Positions 8,516-18,910 of a stretch of DNA of 64,000 nt are shown here, piece by piece. The notes beneath the pieces were generated by a model. The model was given only the letters and a program-made list of their open reading frames with translations, did no database searches and was not told the DNA's origin. Source of the stretch: Bradyrhizobium ivorense (GTDB lineage: Bacteria; Pseudomonadota; Alphaproteobacteria; Rhizobiales; Xanthobacteraceae); NCBI RefSeq assembly GCF_900696085.1, contig NZ_CAADFC020000033.1:434001-498000 (forward strand), given 5' to 3'. A program made the translations under genes and the position numbers. Position 1 is the first letter of the stretch; every line of letters starts with the position of its first letter.

Positions 8516-10057
8516 ATGGACCAGTCGATCGGCGCCAAGGAGCAGCCCCGCTACATCAAGCTCAACGCGCGCGACAATGTCGCGATCGTGGTCAATGATT
8601 TCGGCCTGCCCGCCGGCTCGCGCTTCGCCTGCGGCCTGACCTTGCGCGCCTTCGTGCCGCAGAGCCACAAGACCGCGCTGGAAGGCATCGCCGAGGGCGC
8701 GCCGATCATCCGCTACGGCGAAGTGATCGGATATGCGCTATCGCCGATTCTGGCCGGCGAATGGGTCGACGAAGCGCGCATCCGCATGCCCGAGGCGCCG
8801 CCGCTCGATCAGCTCGAGATCGCAACCGCGGTGCCCCCCGCGCTGCCGCCGCTCGAAGGCTTTACCTTCGAGGGTTTTCGCAATCCCGATGGCTCGGTGG
8901 GAACAAAGAACATTCTCGGCATCTCCTCGTCCGTGCAATGCGTCAAGGGCACGATGGAATATGCGGTGAAGCGCATTCGCGCCGAGCTGCTGCCGAAATA
9001 TCCCAATGTCGACGACGTGGTGCCGCTGACCCATGCCTATGGTTGCGGCGTCGCGATCTCGGCGCCCGACGCCGTGGTGCCGATCCGCACCTTGCAGAAC
9101 CTCGCACTCAATCCGAATTTCGGCGGCGAGATTCTGGTCGTCGGGCTTGGCTGCGAAAAGCTGGCGCCCGAGCGGCTGGTGCCCGAGGGCGTGAGCGACG
9201 CCATCGTGCGGATGCAGGACGAGGCGTTCGACGGCTTTGGCGCCATCGTCGAGGCCATCATGACCCAGGCCGAGGCGCGGCTGAAGGTGCTCAACACCCG
9301 CAAGCGCGAGACCTGCCCGGCCTCCGATCTCGTGATCGGCCTGCAATGCGGCGGCAGCGATGCGTTCTCCGGCGTCACCGCCAATCCCGCGGTCGGCTTC
9401 GCCGCCGACCTGCTAGTGCAGTCGGGCGCGACCGTGATGTTCTCGGAAGTGACCGAGGTGCGCGATGCGATCCAACTTCTCACCCGCCGCGCCGTCAACG
9501 AGGAGGTCGGCCGCGCGCTGATCCGCGAAATGGCGTGGTACGACGCCTATCTCGCCCGCGGCGGCGCCGACCGCAGCGCCAACACCACGCCGGGCAACAA
9601 GAAGGGCGGGCTTGCCAACATCGTCGAGAAATCCCTCGGCTCGATCGTCAAGTCGGGCTCCGGCCCGATCGCCGGCGTGCTGGCGCCCGGCGAGAAGGCG
9701 CGGCAGAAGGGCATGCTGTTCGCCGCGACACCCGCCAGCGATTTCATCTGCGGCACGCTGCAACTCGCCTCCGGCATGACCTTGCAGGTGTTCACCACCG
9801 GCCGCGGCACGCCCTACGGCCTTGCGGCTGCGCCGGTGATCAAGGTCGCGACTCGCAGCGAGCTGGCGCGGCGCTGGAAGGATCTGATCGATTTCGACGC
9901 CGGCTGCATCGCGACCGGCGAGACGACCATCGAGGAAGCCGGCTGGGATCTGTTCCACCTGATCCTCGATGTCGCCAGCGGCAGGACGAAGCCGTGGTCG
10001 GACCGCTGGGGCATTCACAACGATCTCACGCTGTTCAACCCGGCGCCGGTGACTTAG
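8516..10057 (+). CDS. garD: Galactarate dehydratase (UxaA/GarD family)
   Basis: A 513-aa protein beginning MDQSIGAKEQPRYIKL, chosen because the in-frame start further upstream lies in the repeat at 8413-8499. The first ~100 residues form a SAF-type domain (LNARDNVAIVVNDFGLPAG); the rest is the UxaA/altronate-dehydratase fold with conserved VPLTHAYGCG and LQCGGSDAFSGVTANPA. Length is close to E. coli GarD. It dehydrates D-galactarate to 5-keto-4-deoxyglucarate, feeding the same KdgD step as GudD. An altronate dehydratase is less likely because no hexuronate genes are nearby and the fused SAF-UxaA form fits GarD. Confidence 0.87.
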   Translation: MDQSIGAKEQPRYIKLNARDNVAIVVNDFGLPAGSRFACGLTLRAFVPQSHKTALEGIAEGAPIIRYGEVIGYALSPILAGEWVDEARIRMPEAPPLDQLEIATAVPPALPPLEGFTFEGFRNPDGSVGTKNILGISSSVQCVKGTMEYAVKRIRAELLPKYPNVDDVVPLTHAYGCGVAISAPDAVVPIRTLQNLALNPNFGGEILVVGLGCEKLAPERLVPEGVSDAIVRMQDEAFDGFGAIVEAIMTQAEARLKVLNTRKRETCPASDLVIGLQCGGSDAFSGVTANPAVGFAADLLVQSGATVMFSEVTEVRDAIQLLTRRAVNEEVGRALIREMAWYDAYLARGGADRSANTTPGNKKGGLANIVEKSLGSIVKSGSGPIAGVLAPGEKARQKGMLFAATPASDFICGTLQLASGMTLQVFTTGRGTPYGLAAAPVIKVATRSELARRWKDLIDFDAGCIATGETTIEEAGWDLFHLILDVASGRTKPWSDRWGIHNDLTLFNPAPVT

Positions 10058-10065
10058 GCCCCGAC

Positions 10066-10107
10066 CGTCATTCCGGGGCAACGCGAAGCGTCGAACCCGG
10101 AATGACG
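10066..10107. repeat. Palindromic repeat, GTCATTCCGGGGC family
   Basis: An imperfect inverted repeat opening CGTCATTCCGGGG and closing CGAACCCGGAATGACG lies in the 60-bp gap between the convergent garD and CYTH-CHAD genes. It is well placed to terminate both. A second member is at 62513-62590. Confidence 0.7.
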
Positions 10108-10117
10108 AGCAATCCGC

Positions 10118-11623
10118 TCAGAACCGCTCCAGCCCGCGCACTTCCTTCGCGGCGATCTTGATCAGCGGCTTGACCGCCTGCTGCTCGCGGCCGAGCACCA
10201 CGCCTGACGCAAAGGCGCGGGCGCGCTCCTTCTGATGCGGCGCCTTCAGCGCGGCATCGACCGCGAGCTTGCGATGCGCCGCGAAATCGTTGAGCGAGCC
10301 GAGCGCGTCCTGGACGCGCTTCAGGTGCTTTGACAGCCGCGCAAGCCGCTTCCGCTCGCGCTTGCCCGGAAACAGGCTTTCAAAGAAATCGACCGCATAT
10401 CTGATCTTCTTGGCCCGGATCCGGACCTTGTGCCGCTCCTCGGCCGACAGGCGGTCGAGACGCCGGCCATCCCTGCGCAGCTTCCTGATCCGGCGATGCA
10501 GCACCGCGGCAGCGAACGCGTCGATCGGGCCGCCCTCGTCTTCCGCTGCGACCGTCTGCTTCGCTTCGATCCATTGCAGGGTGTCGATCAGCAAGGAGCG
10601 GTACCGCGACGAGCTCACCGCCTTCTTCGCGCGCGCAAAGGCGCGATCACGGCGCCCGGAAAATTCCCGCCTGATCGCGCCGCCACCACGCCGTAGCAGC
10701 GCATCATGCGAGGCCGGCTCGATGTCCTCCCTGACGAACACATCAAGTTCACGCGCGGGCGCAAGCTCGTTGGTCAACCACTTCAGCTCGCCCTTGATCT
10801 CTTCGGTGCTCGGCCCGGTCAATATCTTCGAGAACAGCGAGATCGCCGCACGCAGCCGGCGCAGGCCGACCCGCATCTGGTGAATGCCTTCAGCCTCGCC
10901 TTCGCGAACCGCATCGGCATTTGCCGAAAAGTGCCGGAACGCCGACCGCGCGATCACCCGAAACGCATCGCCGGCCGTCAGCCCGCGGCCCAGCACGATG
11001 CTTTCGGCCGAGACGGCGAGATGATCCGCATCGCCGCCAAGCTCGTATCCGTGCTCGGATTTCGAGCGCATGTCGAGCTCGGCGCCGGCCTTGCGTTCCA
11101 GTGCCCTCGCAACCCGAAACAGGTCGAGCGGCCGCCCGCTCTTCAGCTCAAGCTCGATCTCCTGAATGGGGTGCGAACGCTGTCCGGCCGTGGTATGGCC
11201 GCGATCGATGGCAAGCTCGATCGCGCTCCGCTTGGTGCGCAGCGGCACGGTGATGCGCCGCACCGATGTCTCGAAGACGGGCTTCAGCTTGTCGCGCAGC
11301 TTCCGGGATACCAGCCCGTCGAGCGGCGTGCCCTCTACCTTGCCGAGATCGGGCCCATCGCCGTCGAGCTCCCTCTCCCATTCGCCGCGGCCGAACTGCG
11401 TGCATTCGGCTGCCTTGATGGTCTGGACGCGCGTGTCGCCGTCCTGCCGCACCCGAAGCGTGATACCATGCCGCTTCAGCTTGTGCTTCGTGGTGTCGAA
11501 ATAGGTCGAGACCAGCTCGCGCGCGGATGGCTCATGACTCCTGACGCCGGCAATCCGCGGCTTCGCCAGCATCTTCAGCTTGCTCGCGGGAACGCGGAAC
11601 TTGAGTTCCGTCTCAATCGCCAT
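10118..11623 (-). CDS. CYTH and CHAD domain-containing protein
   Basis: A 501-aa protein with an N-terminal CYTH (triphosphate tunnel) domain over about residues 1-200, opening with the ExExK motif in MAIETELKFRV, and a C-terminal CHAD helical domain from about residue 215 with conserved HQMRVGLRRLRAAISLF and HKVRIRAKKIRYAVDFFESL. CYTH domains act on triphosphates, commonly inorganic triphosphate. CHAD domains bind polyphosphate through a basic groove, and this one is very rich in Arg and Lys. A role in tripolyphosphate or polyphosphate handling is inferred from the family. A PPK2 gene lies 10 kb away but is not linked in an operon. Confidence 0.88.
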   Translation of the reverse strand: MAIETELKFRVPASKLKMLAKPRIAGVRSHEPSARELVSTYFDTTKHKLKRHGITLRVRQDGDTRVQTIKAAECTQFGRGEWERELDGDGPDLGKVEGTPLDGLVSRKLRDKLKPVFETSVRRITVPLRTKRSAIELAIDRGHTTAGQRSHPIQEIELELKSGRPLDLFRVARALERKAGAELDMRSKSEHGYELGGDADHLAVSAESIVLGRGLTAGDAFRVIARSAFRHFSANADAVREGEAEGIHQMRVGLRRLRAAISLFSKILTGPSTEEIKGELKWLTNELAPARELDVFVREDIEPASHDALLRRGGGAIRREFSGRRDRAFARAKKAVSSSRYRSLLIDTLQWIEAKQTVAAEDEGGPIDAFAAAVLHRRIRKLRRDGRRLDRLSAEERHKVRIRAKKIRYAVDFFESLFPGKRERKRLARLSKHLKRVQDALGSLNDFAAHRKLAVDAALKAPHQKERARAFASGVVLGREQQAVKPLIKIAAKEVRGLERF

Positions 11624-11733
11624 GGTACCTCCGCGGCATTCATACCGCTCGATCCGACAACGCCGGCGGCGCGTTCACGGCGCAATCACGAAGCGGCCGG
11701 GGCAAATTGTCCACAGGCGCAATCGTGGAACTC

Positions 11734-11751
11734 GGTGAACGCGCGTTCACC
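11734..11751. promoter_or_regulatory. 18-bp perfect palindrome in the divergent promoter region
   Basis: GGTGAACGCGCGTTCACC reads identically on both strands. It lies 110 bp upstream of the CYTH-CHAD start and 82 bp upstream of the small ORF at 11833. A half-site GCGCGTTCAC recurs near 11669. TGAAATGATC-like words occur at about 11760 and 11791. This looks like a dimeric repressor or activator site; the regulator is unknown. Confidence 0.5.
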
Positions 11752-11832
11752 ACTGTGGCGAAATGATCACGTTCCGCGCGTTGAATAGCCTGAAATGATC
11801 TCCCACGTCCTCATTAACAAGGAGGACGTTTC

Positions 11833-12009
11833 ATGAAACAGTCGCAGCATTTTCTCGACAATGCGGAAAACTGCGCCCAGCTCGCCGAGCACGCATCCGA
11901 CGAACCGACCTGCAATCGCTACAAGCGGATGGAAGCAGCCTGGCGCGCGCTGGCGCGGGAGCAGGACTGGCTCGACGGCGAGAGCTCGCCGTCGGAACAC
12001 GCAGCCTGA
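11833..12009 (+). CDS. Small conserved-type hypothetical protein, 58 aa
   Basis: Begins MKQSQHFLDNAENCAQLAEH and ends EHAA, with a strong ribosome site (AAGGAGG) 7-8 nt before the ATG. It is acidic to neutral, mostly helical in character, with alternating Ala, Glu and Arg/Trp (YKRMEAAWRALAREQDWL). There is no signal peptide or membrane segment. Similar short proteins are, from memory, common in rhizobia, but no function is known to me. The ribosome site, codon use and a hairpin just after the stop make it a real gene rather than a chance ORF. Confidence 0.65.
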   Translation: MKQSQHFLDNAENCAQLAEHASDEPTCNRYKRMEAAWRALAREQDWLDGESSPSEHAA

Positions 12010-12018
12010 GACTTCAAG

Positions 12019-12057
12019 GGCGGCCCGAGCTGACGCTGAGATGCGTTCCGGGCCGCC
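12019..12057. terminator. Hairpin between the convergent small ORF and ABC permease genes
   Basis: GGCGGCCCG and CGGGCCGCC pair across about 20 nt, 10 bp after the small ORF stop and just before the permease stop at 12060. The T-tract is weak (CTCTT), so a bidirectional or Rho-assisted terminator is proposed. Confidence 0.5.
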
Positions 12058-12059
12058 TC

Positions 12060-12932
12060 TTACTCCGCGGTCCGCTGCCGCTGCCAGCGCAGCAGATAGG
12101 CCTGCAGCCGCCAGATGATCGCCGACAGCACGACGCCCACCAGCATCAGCACGACCACCGCGACCATCATGCCGGAGGCCTCGCCGCGCGCCTCCGATTC
12201 GATGATGAGCCGGCCGATGCCGCGCTCGGCGCCGATGAACTCGCCGACGATCACGCCGATCAGTGCGAAGGAGATCGCAGGTGTCAGCGAGGCGAACACC
12301 CACGCCATGGTCGACGGGATCACCACCGTGCGGGTGATCTGCCACTCGCTGGCGCCGAGCAGCCGCGCGGCGTTGGTAAAACCCTCGTCGATCGAGCGGG
12401 CGCCCTCAAAGGTGTTGAAGAACACCAGGAACACGACCAGGATCCAGGAGGTCACGATCTTCGACATGTCGCCGATCCCGAACCCCAGCACGATGATCGG
12501 CGCCAGCGCGATCCGCGGGATCGAATTCACCGCGGTGATGAACGGCTGAAAGATCGCGCTCAGGCGATCGGAGCGCCCCAGGATCAGCCCGGCGATGAAG
12601 CCGGACACCACGCCGGTGACGAAGCCGAAGAAGGTGTTTTTCAGCGTAATCGCCGTTGCCGCCCACAGATTGTTCTCGTTGCGCGCCAGGCATTTGGCAA
12701 AATCGCCGTTGAACCAGCCGTTGAAGACGCCGAGCTTCGAGGTCAGACAACTCTGGATCAAAAAATTGTCCCAGATCATCGACGGCTTGGAGATGAAGTA
12801 CGGATCGAGCAGGTCCGGCACCAGCCACGGCAATCTCGCGTGCAGATCATGGCCCCATTGCCAGACCGACAGCACGATGGCGCAGATCAGGACCTGCCAA
12901 CCCACCGTGTTCAGCGTGCTGTATCGCTTCAT
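12060..12932 (-). CDS. ABC transporter permease, SsuC/TauC type
   Basis: A 290-aa inner-membrane protein of the nitrate/taurine/sulfonate permease family, with about six helices and the ATPase-docking loop around SIPRIALAPIIVLGFGIGDMSK. An unusually long periplasmic stretch after helix 1 (residues about 30-85) contains three prolines and several aromatics. It overlaps the upstream ATPase gene by four bases (ATGA), so the two are translationally coupled. It is the last gene of the leuC-leuD-leuB-importer operon. Confidence 0.88.
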   Translation of the reverse strand: MKRYSTLNTVGWQVLICAIVLSVWQWGHDLHARLPWLVPDLLDPYFISKPSMIWDNFLIQSCLTSKLGVFNGWFNGDFAKCLARNENNLWAATAITLKNTFFGFVTGVVSGFIAGLILGRSDRLSAIFQPFITAVNSIPRIALAPIIVLGFGIGDMSKIVTSWILVVFLVFFNTFEGARSIDEGFTNAARLLGASEWQITRTVVIPSTMAWVFASLTPAISFALIGVIVGEFIGAERGIGRLIIESEARGEASGMMVAVVVLMLVGVVLSAIIWRLQAYLLRWQRQRTAE

Positions 12933-13762
12933 GCGCTGCGGCCCTTGACGAATTCCTCGCCGAGCGAATGCCAGATGTGCTGGAACAGCTCGGCATAGCG
13001 CGGAGTCTCGCGCACCGTCACCGCGTCGCGCGGCCGCGCGAAATCGACCTGGAACACGTCCTTGATGCGGCCCGGCCGTGCCGAGAACAGGATGATGCGG
13101 TCGGCGAGCGTCAGCGCCTCGCCGAGATCGTGGGTGACGAACAGCACGGTCTGCTGCTCGCGCTCCCAGATCCGCAAGAGCACCTCGTGCATGTCGATCT
13201 TGGTGTGGGTGTCGAGCGCGCCGAACGGCTCGTCCATCAACAAAATCTGCGGCTCGACGATCAGCGTCCGCATCAGCGCCGCGCGCTGCCGCATGCCGCC
13301 CGACAGCGCTGACGGATAGGCGTTCTCAAAACCCTTCAGCCCGGCCTGCGCGACGCATTCGGCGATGCGCGCCTTGCGCTCTTGCGCCGGCACGCCCGAC
13401 AGCTCCAGCCCGTAGCCGATATTGTCGGCGACGGTGCGCCAGGGAAACAGCGTGTCGCGCTGGAACACATAGCCGACGTCAGGTGTCGCCTTGCCGGGGA
13501 CGACGCGCTTGCCGTCGATCAATATCTCGCCGCCGGTGGGGCGGATCAGCGAGGCGATCATGTTGAGCACGGTGCTCTTGCCGGAGCCCGACGGCCCGAG
13601 CAGCGCGACGAACTCGCCGCGGCGGACGTCGAACGTGACATCGCGCACCGCCTCGATCGTGGTCTTGGCGAGTTGGAACGACTTGCTCAGCCCCTTGACC
13701 TCGACGCGGCGATCAGCCTGCGAGCGTGGCGCTAACCTTTCGCTTGTCTCCAACGCGCTCAA
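12929..13762 (-). CDS. ABC transporter ATP-binding protein, SsuB/TauB type
   Basis: A 277-aa ATPase with Walker A GPSGSGKST, signature LSGGMRQR, Walker B ILLMDEPFGALD and a switch histidine in VLFVTHDLGEAL. The only start codon at the right place is TTG at 13762, which overlaps the TGA of the binding-protein gene as TTGA; no ATG precedes the Walker A motif. Translation therefore probably depends on coupling to the upstream gene. It energises import with the permease encoded next. Confidence 0.87.
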   Translation of the reverse strand: MSALETSERLAPRSQADRRVEVKGLSKSFQLAKTTIEAVRDVTFDVRRGEFVALLGPSGSGKSTVLNMIASLIRPTGGEILIDGKRVVPGKATPDVGYVFQRDTLFPWRTVADNIGYGLELSGVPAQERKARIAECVAQAGLKGFENAYPSALSGGMRQRAALMRTLIVEPQILLMDEPFGALDTHTKIDMHEVLLRIWEREQQTVLFVTHDLGEALTLADRIILFSARPGRIKDVFQVDFARPRDAVTVRETPRYAELFQHIWHSLGEEFVKGRSA

Positions 13763-14804
13763 CCCGGATAGGCCTTTCGTGCTGCCTCGATCAGGGTCGA
13801 ATTGATCACGTCCGCGATCTTCAGCGGCTTGATGCCGGTCATCTCGCGGAACCAGACTTTTTCACCGCGCGCGAAGCTCGCAGCGTCGACTCTGCCGTCA
13901 TAATCCGCGACCTTCTGGATCGAGGCGATCTCGAGCATGTTGGATTCACGCGACGTGCTGCCGACATATGGCTCGATCGCGTCGTAGACCTCGTCCGCCT
14001 TGTGCGCCTTGATCCACTGCGCCGCGCGCCATAGCGCGGTGACATAGGCCTGCATCTTGGCCGGGTCCTTGTCGATCGTCGCCTGCAAGGTGAAATGCCC
14101 CGTGACCGGGACCTTGCCGCCGATATGCTTATTCCAGATCGCCTCGTCGGTGCCGTCGAACAGCAATTCGCCCCAACCGTTTTTCTGCGCGTCGGTCAAC
14201 AGCGACAGCGAAGAGACGAGGATGTCGACCTGCTTCGACTTCAAGGCTCCCAGCATGGTGTCGACATTGCCGGTACCGATCCAGGTCACCTTGTCGTCGA
14301 GCCCCATGGTTTCCATGTAGTAGGACGACCAGACATGGTTGGTGCCGCCGAGCGAGGACACCGAGACGATCGGCTTGCGGCCGTCGGGCCGCTTCCACTG
14401 CGTAAAAGCCTCCAGCGAATTGATGCCCTGGTCCTTCAGATCCTTGCGGATGATGAACATCACCGAGTTCGACCGCGTATCCACCGGCAACAGCACGCGC
14501 GCAGCGCGGCCGTGGTTGGTCAGTTGCATCGGATGGGTGACGTCGCCGATCCCGATGTCGCCCTGCGACGAGGCGATGATCTCGCGGGTCTTCACCCCGC
14601 TGCCGCCCTGCAGCAGCTTGCAGTCGAGCCCGGCTTCCTTGAAGTAGCCGATGCGGTCGGCGATGAATTGCGTTTGGTAGACCGGCACCGCGACCGGATA
14701 GATCGCGCGGCCGGCCATCGCCTGCGCCCCGGCCCGCCGGGTGGCAAGTGCCGCGCCGCTCGCCGCGATGACCGTCAGCGCCGAGCGTCTCGATATATTG
14801 GCCA

Positions 14805-14805
<1 letters not shown>
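13759..14805 (-). CDS. ABC transporter substrate-binding protein, NMT1/THI5-like, Tat signal
   Basis: A 348-aa protein. The N-terminus MANISRRSALTVIAASGAAL carries a twin-arginine signal followed by a hydrophobic stretch and an Ala-rich cleavage region, so it is periplasmic. The mature part has the SsuA/TauA/NMT1 pattern (TQFIADRIGYFKEAGLD, DIGIGDVTHPMQ). This family binds small anions or heterocycles such as sulfonates, pyrimidines and aromatic acids, so the ligand cannot be named from family alone. The ATG overlaps the leuB-like stop as TGATG. The context suggests uptake of the compound handled by LeuC/D/B-like enzymes. Confidence 0.85.
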
Positions 14806-15934
<1,129 letters not shown>

Positions 15935-15938
<4 letters not shown>

Positions 15939-16570
15939 GCTGATATCCTTGTCGAATGGATCCAGGGGCGTGCCGCGCGGTCGGCGGCCTGGAAGGCGTG
16001 GATTTCGTCGTCGCGCTGCAATGTCAGCGCGACCTCGTCGAGGCCTTTGAGCAGCCCCTCGCGCCGCCGCGGGTCGATCTCGAATGGATGCTGCTTGCCC
16101 GACGGCGAGACGATGGTCTGCGCCTCCAGGTCGACCGAGACCTTACCGGCGCCCTGCGTCGCCTCGATGTCGGCGGCAAGCTGATCGACCACCGCCTTGT
16201 CGACGATGATGGGCAGGATGCCGTTCTGGAAGCAGTTGGCGAAGAAGATGTCGCCGAAGCCGGAGCCGATGATGGCGCGGATGCCGCGCTCCTGCAGCGA
16301 CCACACCGCGCCCTCGCGCGACGAGCCGCAGCCGAAATTCGGCCCGGTGACGAGGATCTCCGCCTCGCGATACGGCTCGCGGTTGAGGATGAAATCGGGA
16401 TTCTCCGAGCCATCGGGCAGATAGCGCAGCGATCCGAACGCCCATTTGCCGAGCGTGCCGCGGATCGAATTGCCGACCAGCCGCTCGATGCGGATGATCA
16501 CGTCGGTATCGATGTTGGCGCGCATGATCGGCGCGGCCGTTGCGGTGAGCTTGTCGAACGGTTTTGGCAT
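15935..16570 (-). CDS. 3-isopropylmalate dehydratase small subunit-like (LeuD paralogue)
   Basis: A 211-aa aconitase swivel-domain protein with the conserved NFGCGSSREGAVWSL substrate-binding loop and the LPIIV strand. It forms a heterodimer with the LeuC-like subunit and isomerises a malate-type hydroxy acid through an unsaturated intermediate. It starts 3 bp after the leuC-like stop and its own stop overlaps the leuB-like start, so it is coupled to both. Length is normal for LeuD. Confidence 0.85.
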
Positions 16571-16573
16571 TTT

Positions 16574-17977
16574 TCAGCGCCCCATCATCCTGACGTCGGC
16601 GATTGCACCGGCAATAGCCGATGCTGCGGCACTCGCGGGGCTTGCCAGATGGGTCCGCGCCCGCGGCCCCTGCCGGCCGACGAAATTGCGGTTCGAGGTC
16701 GAGACCGAGCGCTGCCCGGGCGCCACCACCTCGCCATTGGCGGCAAGGCACATCGAGCAGCCCGGCTCGCGCCATTCGAAGCCGGCCTCGACGAAGACCT
16801 TGTCGAGCCCTTCGGCGACCGCCTCGCGCTTGACGTTTTCAGAGCCCGGCACCACCCAGGCGCGGACGCCGGCCGCGACCTTGCGGCCGCGCGCCACCTC
16901 GGCGGCCGCGCGCAGATCGCTGAGCCGGCTGTTGGTGCAGGAGCCGATGAACACCCAGTCGACCGGCGTGCCCGCAATCGGCGCGCCGCCCTTAAGACCC
17001 ATATATTCCAGCGCGGTCTCGATCGCGGCGCGGCGCGCGGGATCGTCGACCGCCTTCGGATCGGGAATTTTGCCGTCGACGCCGATGACATGCTCGGGGC
17101 TGGTGCCCCAGGTCACCTGCGGAATGATTTTTGTGACGTCGATCGTGACCTCGCGGTCGAACACGGCGTCGGGATCGCTCGGCAGTTCGCGCCAGGCCTT
17201 GACCGCGAGCTCCCACATCTCTCCTGTCGGCGCATAAGGGCGACCGCGCAAATATTCAAAGGTCTTCTCGTCGGGCGCAACCATGCCCATCTTGGCGCCG
17301 AGCTCGATCGAGAGGTTGCAGATCGTGAGCCGGCCCTCGATCGGCAGCTCGCGGATCGCGCTGCCGGCATATTCGACCGCATAGCCGGTGCCGCCGGCGG
17401 CGCCGATATGGCCGATCAGCGCCAGGATCATGTCCTTGGCGGTGACGCCGAGCGGCAATTTGCCCTCGAACCGCGCGCGCAGCGTTTTCGGCCGGCGCTG
17501 GATCAGCGCCTGCGTCGCCAGCACATGGGCGAGCTCGCTCGATCCGATGCCGAAGGCGAGTGCGCCGAGGCCGCCATGGGTGCAGGTGTGGCTATCGCCG
17601 CAGACGATGGTTGCGCCCGGCAGGCTCAGGCCAAGCTCCGGCCCAATGACATGGACGATGCCCTGGCCGGGCTGATCGACATCGAACAATGTGATGCCGC
17701 TCGCCGAGGTCTCGACCCGAAGCGCGGCCAGCAATTCCAGTCCGATCTTGCTGGTTCCAGCACGGCCGGGCGCGGTCGAGAGCGCGTGATCCGGCGTCGC
17801 AAAAGTCAGCTCGGGATTGTGGACCTTGAGCCCCCTGCTCTTCAGATCGAGCAGGCCGCGCGAGCCGCCGAGATCGTGCAGTAGATGGCGGTCGATATGA
17901 AGGAGGTCGGTGTCCTCGTTCAACCGGGCAATGACATGCTGGTCCCAGATCTTCTCGAACAGGCTTCGTCCGGGCAT
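16574..17977 (-). CDS. 3-isopropylmalate dehydratase large subunit-like (LeuC paralogue)
   Basis: A 467-aa aconitase-family large subunit. The 4Fe-4S cysteines are visible in VFIGSCTNSRLSD and EPGCSMCLA, and CGDSHTCTHGGLGALAFGIG is the standard LeuC segment. Length matches LeuC. It is the first gene of a six-gene unit running leftward: leuC, leuD, leuB, binding protein, ATPase, permease. A divergent IclR gene starts 145 bp away. No 2-isopropylmalate synthase is present in the window. Confidence 0.86.
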   Translation of the reverse strand: MPGRSLFEKIWDQHVIARLNEDTDLLHIDRHLLHDLGGSRGLLDLKSRGLKVHNPELTFATPDHALSTAPGRAGTSKIGLELLAALRVETSASGITLFDVDQPGQGIVHVIGPELGLSLPGATIVCGDSHTCTHGGLGALAFGIGSSELAHVLATQALIQRRPKTLRARFEGKLPLGVTAKDMILALIGHIGAAGGTGYAVEYAGSAIRELPIEGRLTICNLSIELGAKMGMVAPDEKTFEYLRGRPYAPTGEMWELAVKAWRELPSDPDAVFDREVTIDVTKIIPQVTWGTSPEHVIGVDGKIPDPKAVDDPARRAAIETALEYMGLKGGAPIAGTPVDWVFIGSCTNSRLSDLRAAAEVARGRKVAAGVRAWVVPGSENVKREAVAEGLDKVFVEAGFEWREPGCSMCLAANGEVVAPGQRSVSTSNRNFVGRQGPRARTHLASPASAAASAIAGAIADVRMMGR

Positions 17978-18073
17978 CCGCCTTCCCCTGCGCTCTGCGT
18001 TTCCATGCGGTTTGATCTAATTGACGCCAATCTGTGCCAAAGTTGCCCTGAAGTGAAGCCATTCCGCCCTAAC

Positions 18074-18087
18074 ATCACATATGTGAT
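18074..18087. promoter_or_regulatory. Palindromic operator in the leuC-iclR divergent promoter
   Basis: ATCACATATGTGAT is a perfect 14-bp palindrome in the 144-bp gap, 35 bp before the iclR-type start and about 97 bp before leuC-like. Its place suits autoregulation by the IclR protein or control of both directions. The surrounding DNA is AT-rich compared with the neighbours. Confidence 0.5.
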
Positions 18088-18121
18088 AAAGCTGCGGCAA
18101 TTGCCCCGCGCGGAGACAGGC

Positions 18122-18910
18122 ATGCCGAAATCGAGCAAGACGACCATCGTCAAATCGGCGATGCGGACTTTTGCGGTTCTGGAGTTCTTTCGGGAAACAA
18201 AGCGGGCTGCGTCCGTGACTGAAATTTCTGCCGCGCTGGAGATGCCCCAATCGAGCACTTCGGTGTTGCTGAGCAGTCTCGTTGAGTTGAACTACCTCGA
18301 ATACGACCGACTGACCCGGCGTTTCCTACCCAGCTATCGGGTAAACCTGCTTGGTGATTGGATCCGTCGTTCTCCGTTTCGCGATACAAAGCTCACAGAC
18401 CTGATGGAGGAACTCTGGAGGGCGACTGGCGGCGAAACCGTTATGCTTGGACATCAGGCGGGTGCCGCGGGGATGCAGTATCTACATGTTGTACCCAGCA
18501 CCTCGCGGCTTCAGTACACTGCTCAAGCCGGTCAAATACGACCGATGGTTCGTACCGCCCTCGGACACGTGCTGCTGAGCCAAATGCCAAACGCAACCGT
18601 GCGCGGCATTATCCGTCGCAATAACGCTGAAGAGCCGGATCAATCGATGCGCGTTCGAGAATCGGTCTTTCTCGAAGAGGTCGAGCGCATCCGCCGACGC
18701 GGGTTTTCCGAGTCAAGCGGCCGCACGACGCCGGGCGCAAACACGATAGGCATGCTTGTTCCCCTGCCGAAGAGACGCGCTCCGCTCGCTATCGGCATTG
18801 GCGGACCAATCGAACGAATCGCGGCAAAGCGCGAGCTCATCATTGAAGTCATGCAGCGTCGGCTGGAAAAACTGACAGATGAAACCGGGCGAGGATCTTC
18901 TCAGAAATGA
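18122..18910 (+). CDS. IclR-family transcriptional regulator
   Basis: A 262-aa protein from ATG 18122 (MPKSSKTTIVKSAMRTFAVLEFF). The frame is open further upstream, but that would run through the divergent promoter. The N-terminal winged helix covers roughly residues 10-75 (VTEISAALEMPQSSTSVLLSSL) and the C-terminal IclR effector domain follows, ending near LAIGIGGPIERI. It likely controls the divergent leuCDB-importer operon through the palindrome at 18074. Base composition looks lower in GC than the flanking genes (for example AT-richer third positions), which may mark recent acquisition; an IS element lies 300 bp downstream. Confidence 0.85.
   Translation: MPKSSKTTIVKSAMRTFAVLEFFRETKRAASVTEISAALEMPQSSTSVLLSSLVELNYLEYDRLTRRFLPSYRVNLLGDWIRRSPFRDTKLTDLMEELWRATGGETVMLGHQAGAAGMQYLHVVPSTSRLQYTAQAGQIRPMVRTALGHVLLSQMPNATVRGIIRRNNAEEPDQSMRVRESVFLEEVERIRRRGFSESSGRTTPGANTIGMLVPLPKRRAPLAIGIGGPIERIAAKRELIIEVMQRRLEKLTDETGRGSSQK

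Noticed and set aside
15956..17884. 642-codon open frame on the + strand across the leuD/leuC-like genes
   Set aside because: It is antisense to two clearly recognisable aconitase-family genes with intact active-site motifs; its product is Arg/Asp/Gly-rich and has no family features. It reflects the high GC third-position bias.
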